Source of the DNA: Annulohypoxylon bovei var. microspora
Lineage: Eukaryota > Ascomycota > Sordariomycetes > Xylariales > Hypoxylaceae
Direction: 5' to 3'
DNA: 64,000 nucleotides
Assembly (NCBI GenBank): GCA_022836615.1
Contig: MU405225.1
Span: forward strand, 310,001-374,000
Both the position numbers and the translations under genes were made by a program. Below the pieces are notes generated by a model. That model saw only the letters and a list, made by a program, of their open reading frames with translations. It was not told the DNA's origin and did not search any database. This document shows positions 41,620 through 53,137 of the stretch, piece after piece; positions within the stretch are counted from its first letter, which is position 1, and every line of letters begins with the position of its first letter.

Positions 41620-42753
41620 TTACTCCCGTACTTCGACGAGCTCCGTACACATGTTTAGAAACCGATCCCGATATTCTTTGCTGTCAGCAGTGATACTCAT
41701 AGGCCCTTGATCGCCGATGAGATTATAGCCCCTGACCAAGCCTGTCATTGCCTTCGCATGAACCGTGTGCTTTGCCCAGAAGAAATCTAGTATGGCGGCT
41801 CTATAGACTTCCTTGCCATCGCTCGATGCGACTCCCATACGCCAGGTTGGTGGACTTGGAGGCGAAAAAAGCGGCTGGGCGGGAGGAATGGACTCGTCAG
41901 TGGTTTGTCCCGACTGAAGTTGTAGCTCGGATGTGGCCTCTGACGCGTCTGTGGCAGAGATCCGAACAAGAAAGAGCGAATAGTCAACAGCATTGCAGTT
42001 TGCAAGGAGGCGGGTGTCGTTTTCAAGCTGGCGCTTGAATTGGGTGGCTTGAGCCTCTGATAGTCGAATTTTGTCGTTAAATTCGTCGGCAAGCTTCGAC
42101 TTGGTTGCCTCGGAAGCCAAAGCTCCACCAGCGATGTCCCTCTCAGGGAAGAAATAGGAGGTAGGCTTGAGGTCCCATGCTTCCCATTTTGGGATTGAAC
42201 TCCCTTGAGCTTCTTGGTCTTTGCCGTACAGGATATTCTCCATGATAATGTGGTGGCTTGGCGCGAGGCCTAGGATCACACCAATACTCTGATGGTTGTT
42301 CTCAAGGAAGTCGGTGATGCGCACCAGCAGACTGGAACGGTTGGCACGCATGTGATCGGCATAAGGTAATATCATATCGTTCTTGAAGAAGCCATGCTCG
42401 AAATATCTGGGGATAGACTTAACCAGATAGGTATTGTCGATAGTATGGAAGAAAGTAGAGCCGCTGTAACCCATATCACCCATAGGGATCAGCGCTCTCT
42501 TGTCCTTTTTGTTGTTGAGCTTCTGTTTCTTGATATCAAAGCTGTCTCTGTAATCATCCTCCCTGATCTGCCAAACGCTACGCAGTGCCTTGAATAGATC
42601 TGGTTGCACCAGCCGAAAGCTCAACCAGTAGATGTAAAAGAGACGAAGAACTCGCGCTAATAACGAGGGTTTGCGAGGGGGCGTCCCATCCTCTTTGCTA
42701 GTTAGAATAGCATAGACTATGGAACGCGCGACCAATATATCACGCCGCGCCAT
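41620..42753 (-). CDS. Divergent phosphatidylinositol phosphate kinase (PIPK)-like protein
   Basis: Intronless gene of 377 aa. It reads as the PIPK catalytic fold. After a helical N-terminus come a glycine-rich loop (MGDMGYSGSTFFHTIDNTYLVKSI, with the ATP-binding Lys in LVKSIPRYFE), LPYADHMRANRSSLLVRITDF, IIMENILYG, WEAWDLKPTSYFFPERD (canonical PIPKs have DLKGS...R), DYSLFLVRI, and late YRAAILDFFWAKHTVHAKAMTGL and YRDRFLNMC (canonical YaxRF). The family phosphorylates phosphoinositides at membranes. This copy has no FYVE or chaperonin-like domain, is shorter than Mss4 or Fab1, and has an altered DLKGS loop, so its substrate and activity are uncertain. ATG at 42753 is the only good start. Confidence 0.75.
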   Translation of the reverse strand: MARRDILVARSIVYAILTSKEDGTPPRKPSLLARVLRLFYIYWLSFRLVQPDLFKALRSVWQIREDDYRDSFDIKKQKLNNKKDKRALIPMGDMGYSGSTFFHTIDNTYLVKSIPRYFEHGFFKNDMILPYADHMRANRSSLLVRITDFLENNHQSIGVILGLAPSHHIIMENILYGKDQEAQGSSIPKWEAWDLKPTSYFFPERDIAGGALASEATKSKLADEFNDKIRLSEAQATQFKRQLENDTRLLANCNAVDYSLFLVRISATDASEATSELQLQSGQTTDESIPPAQPLFSPPSPPTWRMGVASSDGKEVYRAAILDFFWAKHTVHAKAMTGLVRGYNLIGDQGPMSITADSKEYRDRFLNMCTELVEVRE

Positions 42754-43147
42754 GTTGAAAGAGTCTCACCTTGGATGAGATAGAGAAGAAGAACTACCTA
42801 CCTAAGCAGTTGTAAAAAGTTTCAAGTAAATACATGTCGGTACTACTTACTAATCCTGTGTACCTACTAATCCTGTGTACCTGCATAAGAGGAAGAAATG
42901 CTCCACTCCGGTGAGACGAACGCGGAATGACGTCACCAATTGATAAATACATGTCACCAACTCTATGAAATAACTTTGAGATAATGTTTTTATTCCGCAT
43001 ACATAACTAAATGAAATATCAAAACTCCTTAACTCCTACCTAACCGACAGACCTGATTCTTATACTTCCTGAATTGGGATCATGGTTTAATCTTATACTA
43101 CAAAGTATAAAGGATAGAAAGGATAAGCTGTGTATGGGCTGAGATGA
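42754..43147. other. Intergenic spacer
   Basis: No gene. Contains the tandem 17-bp duplication at 42848-42881. Confidence 0.6.
42848..42881. repeat. 17-bp tandem duplication
   Basis: Two perfect adjacent copies of TACTAATCCTGTGTACC. Confidence 0.95.
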
Positions 43148-43879
43148 TTATGGACTTTGCTGTGTCAACCGTCGCGCGCCGTCGTCGACCATCGCCCTGG
43201 AATAGTATCGGTGGAGGAATTCAACCATAAAAGGAGCCGGCTTCTTCCCTGTAGGCTCCGCGCTATTGAAGAATACCGTCTTTAATCCAACGTCAACCGT
43301 ACCAGCCTGCTTGTTGAACTTAGCGCTTATGACAAACAGTCCGTCCACTTCGCGCGGTCCGGGTTCTAGTGGCGATCCACCACCTCTCAGCATCACAGAG
43401 TTGCGCGTCCTCTCTACCACTTCGAAATGGTCCGAGAATCGGGTCCCTAGTTCATACTTGGAAGATGCCAATTGCTGTTGTTCAAACAGTTGGCTTTCCG
43501 TCTTAGGTCCTTTGTTGGTGAATGACATAATAGTGCGCTGAGGCGCATACGCTGCGAGACACTATCAGCCTAGACGTCTCATTCTATCATGTCGGAACCT
43601 ACCGTATCCAGCCCACGCGCCGCGACAGAATTCAGTTGTCAAGGCCTCTTCGTTGTCTCGGAGCTCGGGTCGAACTTCAGATAAAGGTACACTCTTCCAG
43701 CAGATGTCTTGGATCGATGGATTGCGATGTCGGTTGAACTTTTTGAAACTCTTGCTGGCCCATAGCTCGTCGTCTGCTGATAGTGGAGTCGTAAGATTGG
43801 TCGTCGCAGTCAGGTAACCTACGCCACCGGTCGCCGCCACCGCCAGCGCTGTACCTAGAGTCTTGCGAATCAAACCCAT
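43148..43879 (-). CDS. Conserved fungal protein of unknown function with N-terminal membrane anchor
   Basis: Two exons: 43603-43879 and 43148-43551. The intron 43552-43602 (51 nt) has donor gtaggt, branch GCTGAT and acceptor cgcag. The phase-1 join gives WAGYAYAPQRTIM and a 226-aa protein. Residues about 5-22 (RKTLGTALAVAATGGVGYL) are a short hydrophobic, slightly basic anchor that would suit a mitochondrial or ER membrane. The soluble part has FKKFNRHRNPSIQDIC, VPLSEVRPEL, TEFCRGAWAGYAY, then ESQL, GTRFSDHFEVVERT, SVMLRGGGSP and a C-terminal VEFLHRYYSRAMVDDG. This looks like a common Pezizomycotina protein that I know only as hypothetical. ATG 43879 is chosen because the earlier TTG (43888) is not a normal start. 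Confidence 0.8.
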
Positions 43880-45359
43880 GATATCCAACCGAAGCGTTTA
43901 CTGGTATGGGAATTGAAATAGGGAGTTTACGTATATCAATAGTCAATGAAGTCAAACATGCTCATGTAGAAAATTGCTCGGAGCTTGGAACATGTTTTCA
44001 GCCGAAAGAATCCCCCCTGCATAGGTAGTGAAGGCCTGCATAATAGCGAACCATGCAGTGAAACGCTACTGATGGGGGGTACTGCTGACCAGCCCCGCCC
44101 TCGGCCGTGTCGTCGCCGTGTCGTAAAGCCGAGATATTGCTGCTGTGAAAGAAATCCATAAGAGTTCAGAAGGATCAGTACACACCGCAGATAAAATCGA
44201 ACCTATAATTAGTGGGAGTTAAAATAAACTTATGGATACTGGTAAGCGAGCGGCGCACAGCTGTATTCCATGTATGTATGTAACAATAACACGATTTAGA
44301 TCTCAGTTATCAAGATGCCAAGATCCATGTGTGTTGGTTCCCAAAGAAGATCTAAGGTCGCATGGAGAAGCTATCCATGGGTCTATCACTGCAGAGCAAC
44401 TGAGTAGCAGGTAGGTACCTACCCAAGCTGGCGCTTGGACCTTCTAGTATCGCAGAAAAAAAACATTGCTTCTAGTCATCGTTTCCTTTATTCCTTTCAA
44501 CCAAGGGAAAATCCTTGGGGGGGAAAAAGAGAGATACTGAGATGGAAAGTTAGGTATTTTGGAAACTTGAAATCAAGACAATGCCCTACGCACACGCATT
44601 GGCTACATACGCCTCGCAACTTTCAACTTATCACCAAAAGGGGTGCAGCGACGCTTTTTACTGGTAAGTATAGCAGTTAGGTACCACTTTGCCACTCTGG
44701 CAAGTTGAAAAATTTACAGGTTCAATAAGGGGTCGATATTTTGACGTTTTTTTTTACCCCTTTTCAAGCGAAGCTATTTGATTGGATGTTTCTTGTTGCT
44801 ATGTAGGTAGCTACGGGACCAAAAATTTGTCACACCTGACTATGGGTCAATACTGTGTGATTAAATACAATTTACACTGTGTAAAGCTTTGTCTTAGTGG
44901 CTGAGTGTCCTGGGCTATAACGCAATCTACCACTAAATCTAAGCGGAGAGATCACTATTAGGCCTGGGACTTAGCTTAAGACTAATACAGTACCGATTGA
45001 TTTCCGATCTAATCACGCACTGGGCAAGGGCTACGAAAGGGGTTTTTACCCCTTTTCCAACATCGTCAATGTTACGCATTTCATTAATTTCACAAACAAG
45101 TATGATCACATTCTCGAAATCGATCTGATTATATTTCCCATGGTCCAAAACAATAAATTTCGCTCAATTCTAGTCACGGTACTTTTCAGACAGCCTCGCC
45201 TTTACTATGACACCAACCTAGGTAGTAGTAGTTATTATTTAACGCCGGGGGACCGCTTCTTCGAAGCTATCCCAGAGCCTCCCTAAGGGCATAGTGGGCG
45301 TGTTAAGCTAGGGCTCACATTTTACACTCCAACCCGTATGGATCTTCTCTGCAACCTAT

Positions 45360-45754
45360 CTAACAACTCAAGTCCGAAGACGCGACGCTTGATGCGTGTT
45401 TTAGCCGTATCCTCCCACCGCCGGTCGTGGGTAGTTCCCGGATCTTAATCGTCGAATACGGATAGATTGGGATATCCATCCATCGCCATAGTACGTTGTC
45501 TGAAGACTTCGAGGGCGTGCCGTAAATAATAATACACAACCATGTCTTTCCCTTTGCCGCCTCTATCGTGTACCTTCCCAGCGACCCCCACACTCGCCCA
45601 TCATCCTCCAAGCCTTTCGCATTAGGTCCTGTAGCCTTGCCGAGGCAAACAAGGTCTGCCAGGACCCCCTAAGTCCGTCAGGAAGTAGGTAAACACCCCG
45701 TGGTCGCTGCGGATGAAACAGGGAACCGCCGGAGATGAGTTCTCGCCACATCAA
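45360..45754 (-). pseudogene. Possible degraded coding fragment
   Basis: Two overlapping minus-strand frames (45563-45754 and 45360-45611) have protein-like content, such as GVYLLPDGLRGSWQTLF, and then EDDGRVWGSLGRYTIEAAKG and TWLCIIIYGTPS. They are shifted by one base relative to each other and neither is a complete gene. The second is faintly reminiscent of endonuclease/exonuclease/phosphatase domains of retroelements, which is a guess. Confidence 0.25.
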
Positions 45755-46055
45755 CCCCTCACCGGGTTGGAAGACGAGATGATCGCGTATGGGTATCGGT
45801 AGGTAGGTAAGGTCGAGGTAGTAGGTGTTGATAGTCAGGTAGTCGGATAAAGGCGGTAAAGTTCGAGATTTTACGTTGTGTCGGGCAAGAAGAGAAATAG
45901 TACCGCGTCGGGGGTTCGTAATACCTTCCTGGATTATATTTTATAGAGCAATATTATCCTATTACGGCGACGCGAGGGGAAAATTCTTCGAGATGTTTCC
46001 TGGTGTTGAACCTGTTGAAAACTGAAAATTCCGTCTGTTAACGCCCAGATGGGCA

Positions 46056-46099
46056 CCTGTCCCAGTTTGGGTGGGTTGCGCTGCCAAAACTGGGACAGG
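46056..46099. repeat. Perfect-stem hairpin (inverted repeat)
   Basis: CCTGTCCCAGTTTGG (46056-46070) pairs with CCAAAACTGGGACAGG (46084-46099), 15 bp with one bulged A and a 13-nt GC-rich loop. Confidence 0.85.
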
Positions 46100-46460
46100 C
46101 CTTAACGCCGCACTAACAGTGGGCGCCAAGAAAAATAAAATTGAGGGGAAGGTGACACCAACCTAGGTAGGTCCCTACTTAGCATATTAACATCGACACA
46201 ACATTGAAAAAAGCTGGACAACTTGGGGCGGATAGCCGAAGTAATGCAAAGTTATATTTACATGATGCTTATTTTCAGTCATATCTGACAGGCGGTTTTA
46301 ATGTCTTGCTACCGCGCGGAATCCGCGGGGTAGGCAAAGAGGCAAATATATGTAAGCATATCGAAAGGAAGACTGGCCCTTTGGAGCGAGGATGCCATAG
46401 TATTTAGACTTGTCATAGGGGAACAGGTTATGAGCTCAAAACAGTAATATGGTCCAATTT

Positions 46461-47925
46461 TTAACTATGAGTGACTGTCCATTGCTTTTCCACAGCAATT
46501 GTGTGCATCGGAACCTCAGACGGGGCAGTTAAGTTTTTCTCTGACCCGGACTCATCGCCAAGTGTAGTCACCGCGGTATCGAATTTAGTTTCGGCGCCCT
46601 GCGGGTGATAATCGTCCATCTCCCAAGTCGTCAGGTTCAACGTATCAGTTCCAACGACTCCACTCTTTTTCTTCTGGCAAGATGGCTGCTTGTTTCGTGA
46701 TCCACCACTTTGTTCATCTGAATATTCATATAGCTTGGAGGCGCCGCGTGTTCGTTTCCTGTACCTGGTGTATAAAGGCCGAAGCATTGGAATGCTGACG
46801 CAGAGAATGGCGAGATTCGGTTCCAGAATGAAGAGGAAAACTGTAGTAGGCATCGTGCCTGTGATATTGGTGGTGAGATTGACTGTGGAGATATAGATTA
46901 ATCTGAAAATGGCGCAAATGACACATCTTGCGACAGTGTTAGTAGGTTGCGCCACGAATCCGGGGGGTAGGTGACTTTACGCAATACCCAATGCGAAGCA
47001 AGACATGATACCGATCTTATCAGTCGTTCGCGTCTGTAAGCCCCAGATAGTTTTCATAGGTAACGCCATGATGATAATGTCACCGACTGCATTCGTCGTG
47101 ATTAAGGATTGGATCATCGGCATGTACGCGCCGCATTGACCGATACCTGTCCATTGACCCGAGACGGGATTGCAGAGGAAAATGCAGGCCCCGAGGTAGG
47201 ATACCATCCACATGCCCAAAAATGCCAAGCAGATCCGGGTGGCGCGTTGCATAAAATTTGTGACGAAAACACGCAAGAAGAAGCATAACATGCTCGCTTT
47301 TACTGATGTGAGTAAAGTGACATATATGACTTGCATGCAAAAAGTCAGCTTGTAGGGTGTAAGTAAATTTTCGCATAGGAGAAAGTAGATCTGGAGATCT
47401 AGGCTGCTCGTACCTGGAGAATGAACGGGATGTTGGCCGCAACTAATCGTTCAAGAGAGTCAGCATGAACTCTAGATGTTTTTGATTCGATGTTTATGGT
47501 GTGCCAACCATGCTTCGGTCCTCCTCAGTAAAATATGGCGTTATTCTGGACTTACGTTCTGGGTATTCGGCTAGATCATAACCGTTTCCTACTGGAGCGA
47601 CTATATAGGCACAGCTAGTTAGCTTCCATCGTTAAATAATTCTCTCATAGTTGAAAAACTTACATAAGCCCTGGCAAACTAACATGCCAACTCCCAGAGG
47701 CTACCATTTCGTTAGAATATGAATTCGCAAAGACAATGCATCGGCATTAGCACAAACCGTCGCAAACAAAATCAGCCTATCGTCCCAACCTAGGCCCGGC
47801 CCGTTAAGTCGTGCGATCACTCTCAGCGCTATAACAAATAATACCAAAATGACGAAAATGATATTAATAATGAGCTCAGCTCGTACGAAGCCCTTGATGG
47901 GCATATAAATTGCGGGAACCGCCAT
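46461..47925 (-). CDS. Rhodopsin-domain (PTH11/SAT4-like) seven-TM protein
   Basis: Six exons: 47758-47925, 47664-47700, 47556-47600, 47414-47442, 46981-47348 and 46461-46926. They total 1113 nt, for 370 aa. Introns are 57, 63, 113, 65 and 54 nt, with donors gtttgt, gtaagt, gtaagt, gtacga and gtaaag, and branch sites CTAAC, CTAAC, CTGAC, CTTAC and CTAAC. The spliced protein reads WDDRLILFATPLGVGMLVCQGLF..., LAANIPFILQ-LTFCMQVIYVTLLTSVKASMLCFFLRVF, CNPVSGQWTGIGQC, TTNAVGDIIIMALP, and CVICAIFRLIYIS. These are the marks of the fungal rhodopsin-domain family, several members of which (PTH11) sense surfaces in pathogens. Seven hydrophobic segments precede a polar cytosolic tail of about 100 residues. 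The ligand is unknown. The exact ends of the three mini-exons rest on frame and splice consensus. Confidence 0.82.
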
Positions 47926-50900
47926 ATCGACTGATTGGAGACTCGAGAATCCGAAAAGTGATTGAATTCAGACATAGAAGAACGGCTGCCAATGTTCTTT
48001 ATAAAAGTCGTTCGAGATGTGAGAGGCCCCATTAAATCGAATGCTACCTTACCCATAAACTTGAAAACCCTAGTTAAAGGTCTGACAACAGCAAGGGTTT
48101 ACAACCGGGTTATTTCTCAAGTCCCGGGGGTAACATTAAATTCTATGCCTTTGCCAATTGCCACTGCACCTGGATCCTCATACCTAGTCATCTTTAATAG
48201 CATGTTCAACTCCTTCCTAGGTGGATTTTCCTTTGCAAATCTTAGGTAAGTCCAGTATGTGCACGATACAGTGTACAGTCATTATTCATGTTGTGGTTCA
48301 GGCGCTACATGTAGGGCTTGGCTTGCAGGTGCTTTCAAGGTGTATCCACTGGAATTTGGTTTTGCAAGCATTGATTTTAGAGATAAAGACATTTCTCAGG
48401 ATTGCTAGGTAAGTTTAACCCAAGTGAAATTTCTTAGGTCGGCATATAGCTTAGATGGAGTTGTCTGTGAGAAGGCCACTCTATTTCTATGGAACGCTAG
48501 TCCCGCGATGTCACGCACGCGAGTTTCCGGGGAACCGGGAGCCTCAAAATCCGCCTCGGCAGTAGACTCATCTAGGTATAATATTAGTTCTTAGACAAGT
48601 TCGCAGCGGAAGTGTGTACATAGTAGGTAATTTGCAAATTCTATAACATCCAAAGTCCAGACTCAGTAAAGGAGAATAGGTAGGTACCTAGTAGGTTTAT
48701 ATCCACTATTCCACGACATATTTTATGAAACTATCCTCGATACGGCTTGCCACGGCATCGTAGCCACTATTTTACAAGACGAAGAAACGTCTTGAGCTTA
48801 TAAGTTAATATTTGGCAACGAAAGGTGGCATCGCACGACGCGGCGCTATTTTCTCGTAAATATATCTGCGTACCTAGTAAATGGGGCTGTCACTTTATGT
48901 GCTAGCATGGTTCAACGAAAGCCCCAGTCCACCTTAGAGGCTTGTACCATAAGTAGTCAAGCCCATGGAGATTAACAGCACTAGCTTATTATTGTCATGG
49001 TCAAATTTGCCATACTAACAGCCGAGCTAATGAACGATCTCCAGTTCCTGGATTGATACCTAAACTGCAGACTCCGCACCGCCTAGAAGAAAAGTAGTGG
49101 ACCTGTGACAGCGTGGGTACACGCTACTATCGGAATGCAATAGCCTTTAGTATAGAATAGGTTAGTAAATAAAGCACTCCTTTTTACCCGACATTAGGAA
49201 GGGTTGCGCCGTTTAATTAGCACTTCCTGCTCCCGTTCCCGCTCCCGCTCTTCGAGTTCTAGCTCCCGACTTTCGTCAAAACCACATGGCTTATGGTTCG
49301 CATGGACGGGACCGACATCGTAATACTCTTTCTTGCTTAGATTTTCTAAGCTTTGTACACATAATTAGACGTGCGCTCATACGCTAATTCTATCTCGATC
49401 CTAAAAATTATAGTGGGTATCTCGATTCATCTTCTGAATGGGCGCGCCGAACGACATCCTTGAAACGATTACTCGTAATAAAATCTTATTCGATGATTTG
49501 TTTTGAAAAACAGAAAATCGTCCCTGATCTACATTTCGTGTTGAGATCGAGCAAATGATAATCTACGACCTTTTATGCGATCGAGTTACGATCACATCAA
49601 CAATAGAGCATCTTGAATGTCATTATTTTATCCCTTTGACCTTCTTGCTGCGTCTAGAAGGTCATAATACTTGAGCTCATCGTCGAGACACGCTCTTTCT
49701 GATTGTGACCTACGTAGGAACTCCCATCCGAACATTCTCCACCCAACCCCCAAATTCTTTCACTCCCCTGGTTTCCATAGCATCGAATGCATTCAAAATC
49801 ATTTCTCTCATCGTTACATGCCTTTTTAGACAGGGGCTACGACAGCTCCAATAACTAAGTTGATGCGGATTGTCGCTGAGAGTTATTCCGAGCTTATGAA
49901 GGGGAAACCTTCGTCTTTGCTCACGATGAGGTACAGCGGCTACTAACAAAGTTTGCCATTTCCTATGTTTGCATTGAGATTGACATAATGTATTACGAGC
50001 ATGGAATACTCTCTGTGTAATTTATTGAATTATATTAGTGACTCTTGTTATGTGTCATGATACGGCTAATGAACTCCGCCATCATCAAACCATCACAAAT
50101 TTCCACATATAATATCCCTTGCATAGATATTCTTGTTCACATAGAGCTAGAAAATTCATAATGGTAACCTGCTACCCTAAGTTTCTGCTGTTTAATCATG
50201 CCAACATACCCCCGTAATGCTCAATTTCGCGTTGCATGGAAGTATGTCGTTCCATCGTGGCATTCCCTTAGCTGGCAGTTGTTTTTAAACAAGGCTTAAT
50301 AAGTATAATACTATTCACCTGGCTATGAACCAATTAGAATTTAAATTCTGTAAGTATCGGTGGGCTTTTATTTATGCTTGGGTGTATCTTATCCATTCAT
50401 ATTGGTTTGAGAATGGTTGCTAATTAAGGGGATAAATATGTGAAAACCCTCTCTTATAAACCTAATGCTTCTTTTTAAATATAAATGATATATCTAAGTG
50501 AATTTTTCGCCAAGTTAGCTTCCGACCAACCTAAGGTATTTAACTCTTTCCTAGGAGTCCAAATAGTTGATGGTGTATTGACACACGTAATAACGAATAA
50601 TAAATAGTTCGTTTTATTCTTACCAGAGCAAATTATAAACTACATTAATTTCACCGACCAAACAGCAGATGTAACGTGATCTAATAGTGTCTTAGATATC
50701 AAGTCATAGTTTCCATAAATGGATTGTATTCGAACTTAAAATACTGGTAAGTATTTATCTGCTTCCTTTTTTTTTAATTTAGCCAACTATTACTTTCGAT
50801 AGATTCTGTCATTCACACGCCTTATTATTACATTACTCCTTATACCTTCCCGTATCATTGTTACTTTATGTTACATCAGTTTTTAAAAAGGTAGGTAGGC

Positions 50901-52066
50901 CAGCAGGTGGTCTCGTTATATAGGGTGCCCGTGCATAAAGACGAAGAAGGGAGTTGAACCCAAGCGCACCTGCTACGTTTTTGCAAGTTGTAAATTGAAG
51001 TACCTCTTAGTAAGGTATTATGTCCGAGTACCTAGGTATTATGACTGCAATATAATCAACTCAGAAGAAGGAAGTAATTGATTAAAATTATGGGACAAAT
51101 ATAATATAATATTCCTCTTACACCTGTTTACACCTTTTACAATAATATTTGCAAGGCTTCATATAACGGACTGAGTTTGCTCGTCTAGTATTAGTTAAAT
51201 CAGCTAATAAGAATCGTTATATTGGGTAGGTAAATACTATCTTCCTTCATTGCTAATGAGTAGTGATCATTGTATTATGCCCCTATTAATACCGAATTTT
51301 GGAAGGGTATAACTAGACAACTACTAATCAAGGAGACAGCTAGATACTTACACCTAGTTGTGGATCGAGAGGAGTTCCGGTAGGTATGAATGCCTTTTCA
51401 ATGCGGTCGTGTGGATGACGGCAGACTATATTGATACCTAAGCGAGATAGATCATTGTCACTTCATTAACTTAATACATTCCGTATGCAATGCCTCATAA
51501 ATGGGTAGACGGTGTAAACGACATAGCCCAAAATGTCATATCGAACATTTTATATATCTTTGCGAAGTTGTAGAAGCCAGGTGCCAAGTAGGTAATATAA
51601 GTCGCGATGGTTACATGCACTATGACCAAAGAGGCATCACGTAAGAAAATATTGAGTTAGGTGAAGAAACTAGTTGAAGTAGTCGATGCCCAACCATCTG
51701 TCGCTTTTCGGAAAGATGGATTGCTCGCCACTACTTATATTTCGCACCATCGTTTCAAGATACATAGACGAACAGAATACCAGAGACGTGGGACTATCTG
51801 AGGCGGTCAATGTCGGTCTGAACTAGCACGAATGTGCTGCACGTGGTCCGCCGGACTAATGCCTTATTCTAGAAATTCACATCCTTTCTAAGCGATAGTT
51901 CAACACAAGGCACGTTATCAGCCGAAGTGGACCTCCACAATTGCGGTGTGTATGTGGGTATGCTAGTATACCTACAGCTTGTGCGACTCAAGTTATATAC
52001 TAGAGTACCGAGACTTCGGGAGCAAGGAATTCAAGATCCGTCCCTAGTAACTCTCCCGAATTAGAA
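47926..52066. other. Large AT-rich gene-poor region
   Basis: About 4.1 kb without a supported gene. A pyrimidine/CCCG-rich patch lies at about 49225-49262, preceded by GCGCCGTTTAATTAGCA, which resembles part of the inverted repeat at 13826-13841. AGGT/ACCT runs occur near 48679-48697 and 50889-50900. Confidence 0.55.
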
Positions 52067-53137
52067 ATGGCCTCCTCTTCGACGCCTCGCACCACCAAGC
52101 AGTGGATCCTCGCTTCGAAGCCTACCGGTGCCCCGGTGCTTTCGGGACCTGATGCCACGTTTAAACTGCAGACCGTCACGATACCAGCACTAAAGGAAGG
52201 TCAGCTCCTAGCCAAGGTGCTATATTTCTCCAACGACACAGGACTCCGAAATTTCATCCAGAGCACCGTCGCGCCCGAGCGCTTCTACGTACCCACCGTT
52301 CCTCTCGGCTCACCCATGCGATCCGGCATAATCGCAGAGGTCATCGAGTCCGCGTCGCCGAAGTACAAGGCCGGAGATCTGGTCTTGGACTTCCACTTGG
52401 GAATATGGAGCGAGCTGGCTGTGCTGGAAGCGGCTACTTCCCAGTCTCTAGCCCCGTTACCTAACGGCCTGCCGCTGACACATTATCTTGGCGCCTTCGG
52501 TGCGTCCGGATTAGCAGCATACACCGGATTAGTCTATGCCGGAGGCGCCAAACCTGGGGATACGATTGTCATTTCGGCGGCGGCGGGCGCCACGGGATCT
52601 ATGGCTATACAAATTGCAGTGAAGCTACTAGGTGCGAAGCGCGTGATTGGTATTGCCGGGTCGGACGAGAAGTGCGCGTGGGTGCGCGACCAGCTAGGCG
52701 CACATGCGTGCATCAACTACAAGAGCCCGACATTCGCGGAGGACCTAAAGGCCGTGACTCCTGACGAGGTGGATGTTTACTTCGACAATGTGGGGGGCCA
52801 CGTGCTGGATGCCATGTTGACTCGGGTAAAGCGGCACGGAACGATCGCCGTGTGCGGCGCGGTCAGCGAATACAACACAGACGAGCCGATGGGACTGCGG
52901 AACTGGTTCGAGCTCATCTCCAACCGGATCACTATCCGCGGCTTTATCATGCTGGATTACATGGACAAGGCGCCTACGATCCTGAAGGAGCTCATCGGTG
53001 CCGCGGCGGACGGCAGGATAAAATTGCAGCAGGGCGAGACGATTGTGGAGGCTGGGATAGAGGAGCAGCCGGAGATATGGATGCGGTTGTTCAGTGGAGG
53101 AAACCAGGGGAAACTACTCACTAAACTGAAAGTTTAG
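52067..53137 (+). CDS. Zinc-free MDR NADPH-dependent oxidoreductase (alkenal/prostaglandin reductase type)
   Basis: Intronless gene of 356 aa. Medium-chain dehydrogenase/reductase of the leukotriene B4 dehydrogenase / CurA branch, which reduces C=C bonds of enones or alkenals with NADPH. Marks are WILASKPTGAPV near the start, FSNDTGLRNFI, the cofactor loop AAAGATGSMA at 171-180 followed by VIGIAGSDEKCAWV, DVYFDNVGGHVLDAML, and the C-terminal half GFIMLDYMDKAP and EQPEIWMRLFSGGNQGKLLTKL. No catalytic zinc Cys/His set is seen, as expected. Expected to be cytosolic. The physiological substrate cannot be read from the sequence. No neighbouring biosynthetic genes suggest a cluster role. The start at 52067 is the first ATG of the frame. 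Confidence 0.9.
   Translation: MASSSTPRTTKQWILASKPTGAPVLSGPDATFKLQTVTIPALKEGQLLAKVLYFSNDTGLRNFIQSTVAPERFYVPTVPLGSPMRSGIIAEVIESASPKYKAGDLVLDFHLGIWSELAVLEAATSQSLAPLPNGLPLTHYLGAFGASGLAAYTGLVYAGGAKPGDTIVISAAAGATGSMAIQIAVKLLGAKRVIGIAGSDEKCAWVRDQLGAHACINYKSPTFAEDLKAVTPDEVDVYFDNVGGHVLDAMLTRVKRHGTIAVCGAVSEYNTDEPMGLRNWFELISNRITIRGFIMLDYMDKAPTILKELIGAAADGRIKLQQGETIVEAGIEEQPEIWMRLFSGGNQGKLLTKLKV

Larger units (their letters stand above)
43880..46460. other. Intergenic region with possible coding relic and hairpin
   Basis: No intact gene seen. About 45360-45750 (-) holds two overlapping open frames that read as protein but are out of register. A strong hairpin is at 46056-46099. ACCT/AGGT runs occur near 44411-44424, 45800-45812 and 46162-46173. 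Confidence 0.55.

Noticed and set aside
50940..50975. Minus-strand GGGTTCAACTCCC resembling a tRNA B box
   Set aside because: T-arm does not pair well and no A box or acceptor stem is upstream.
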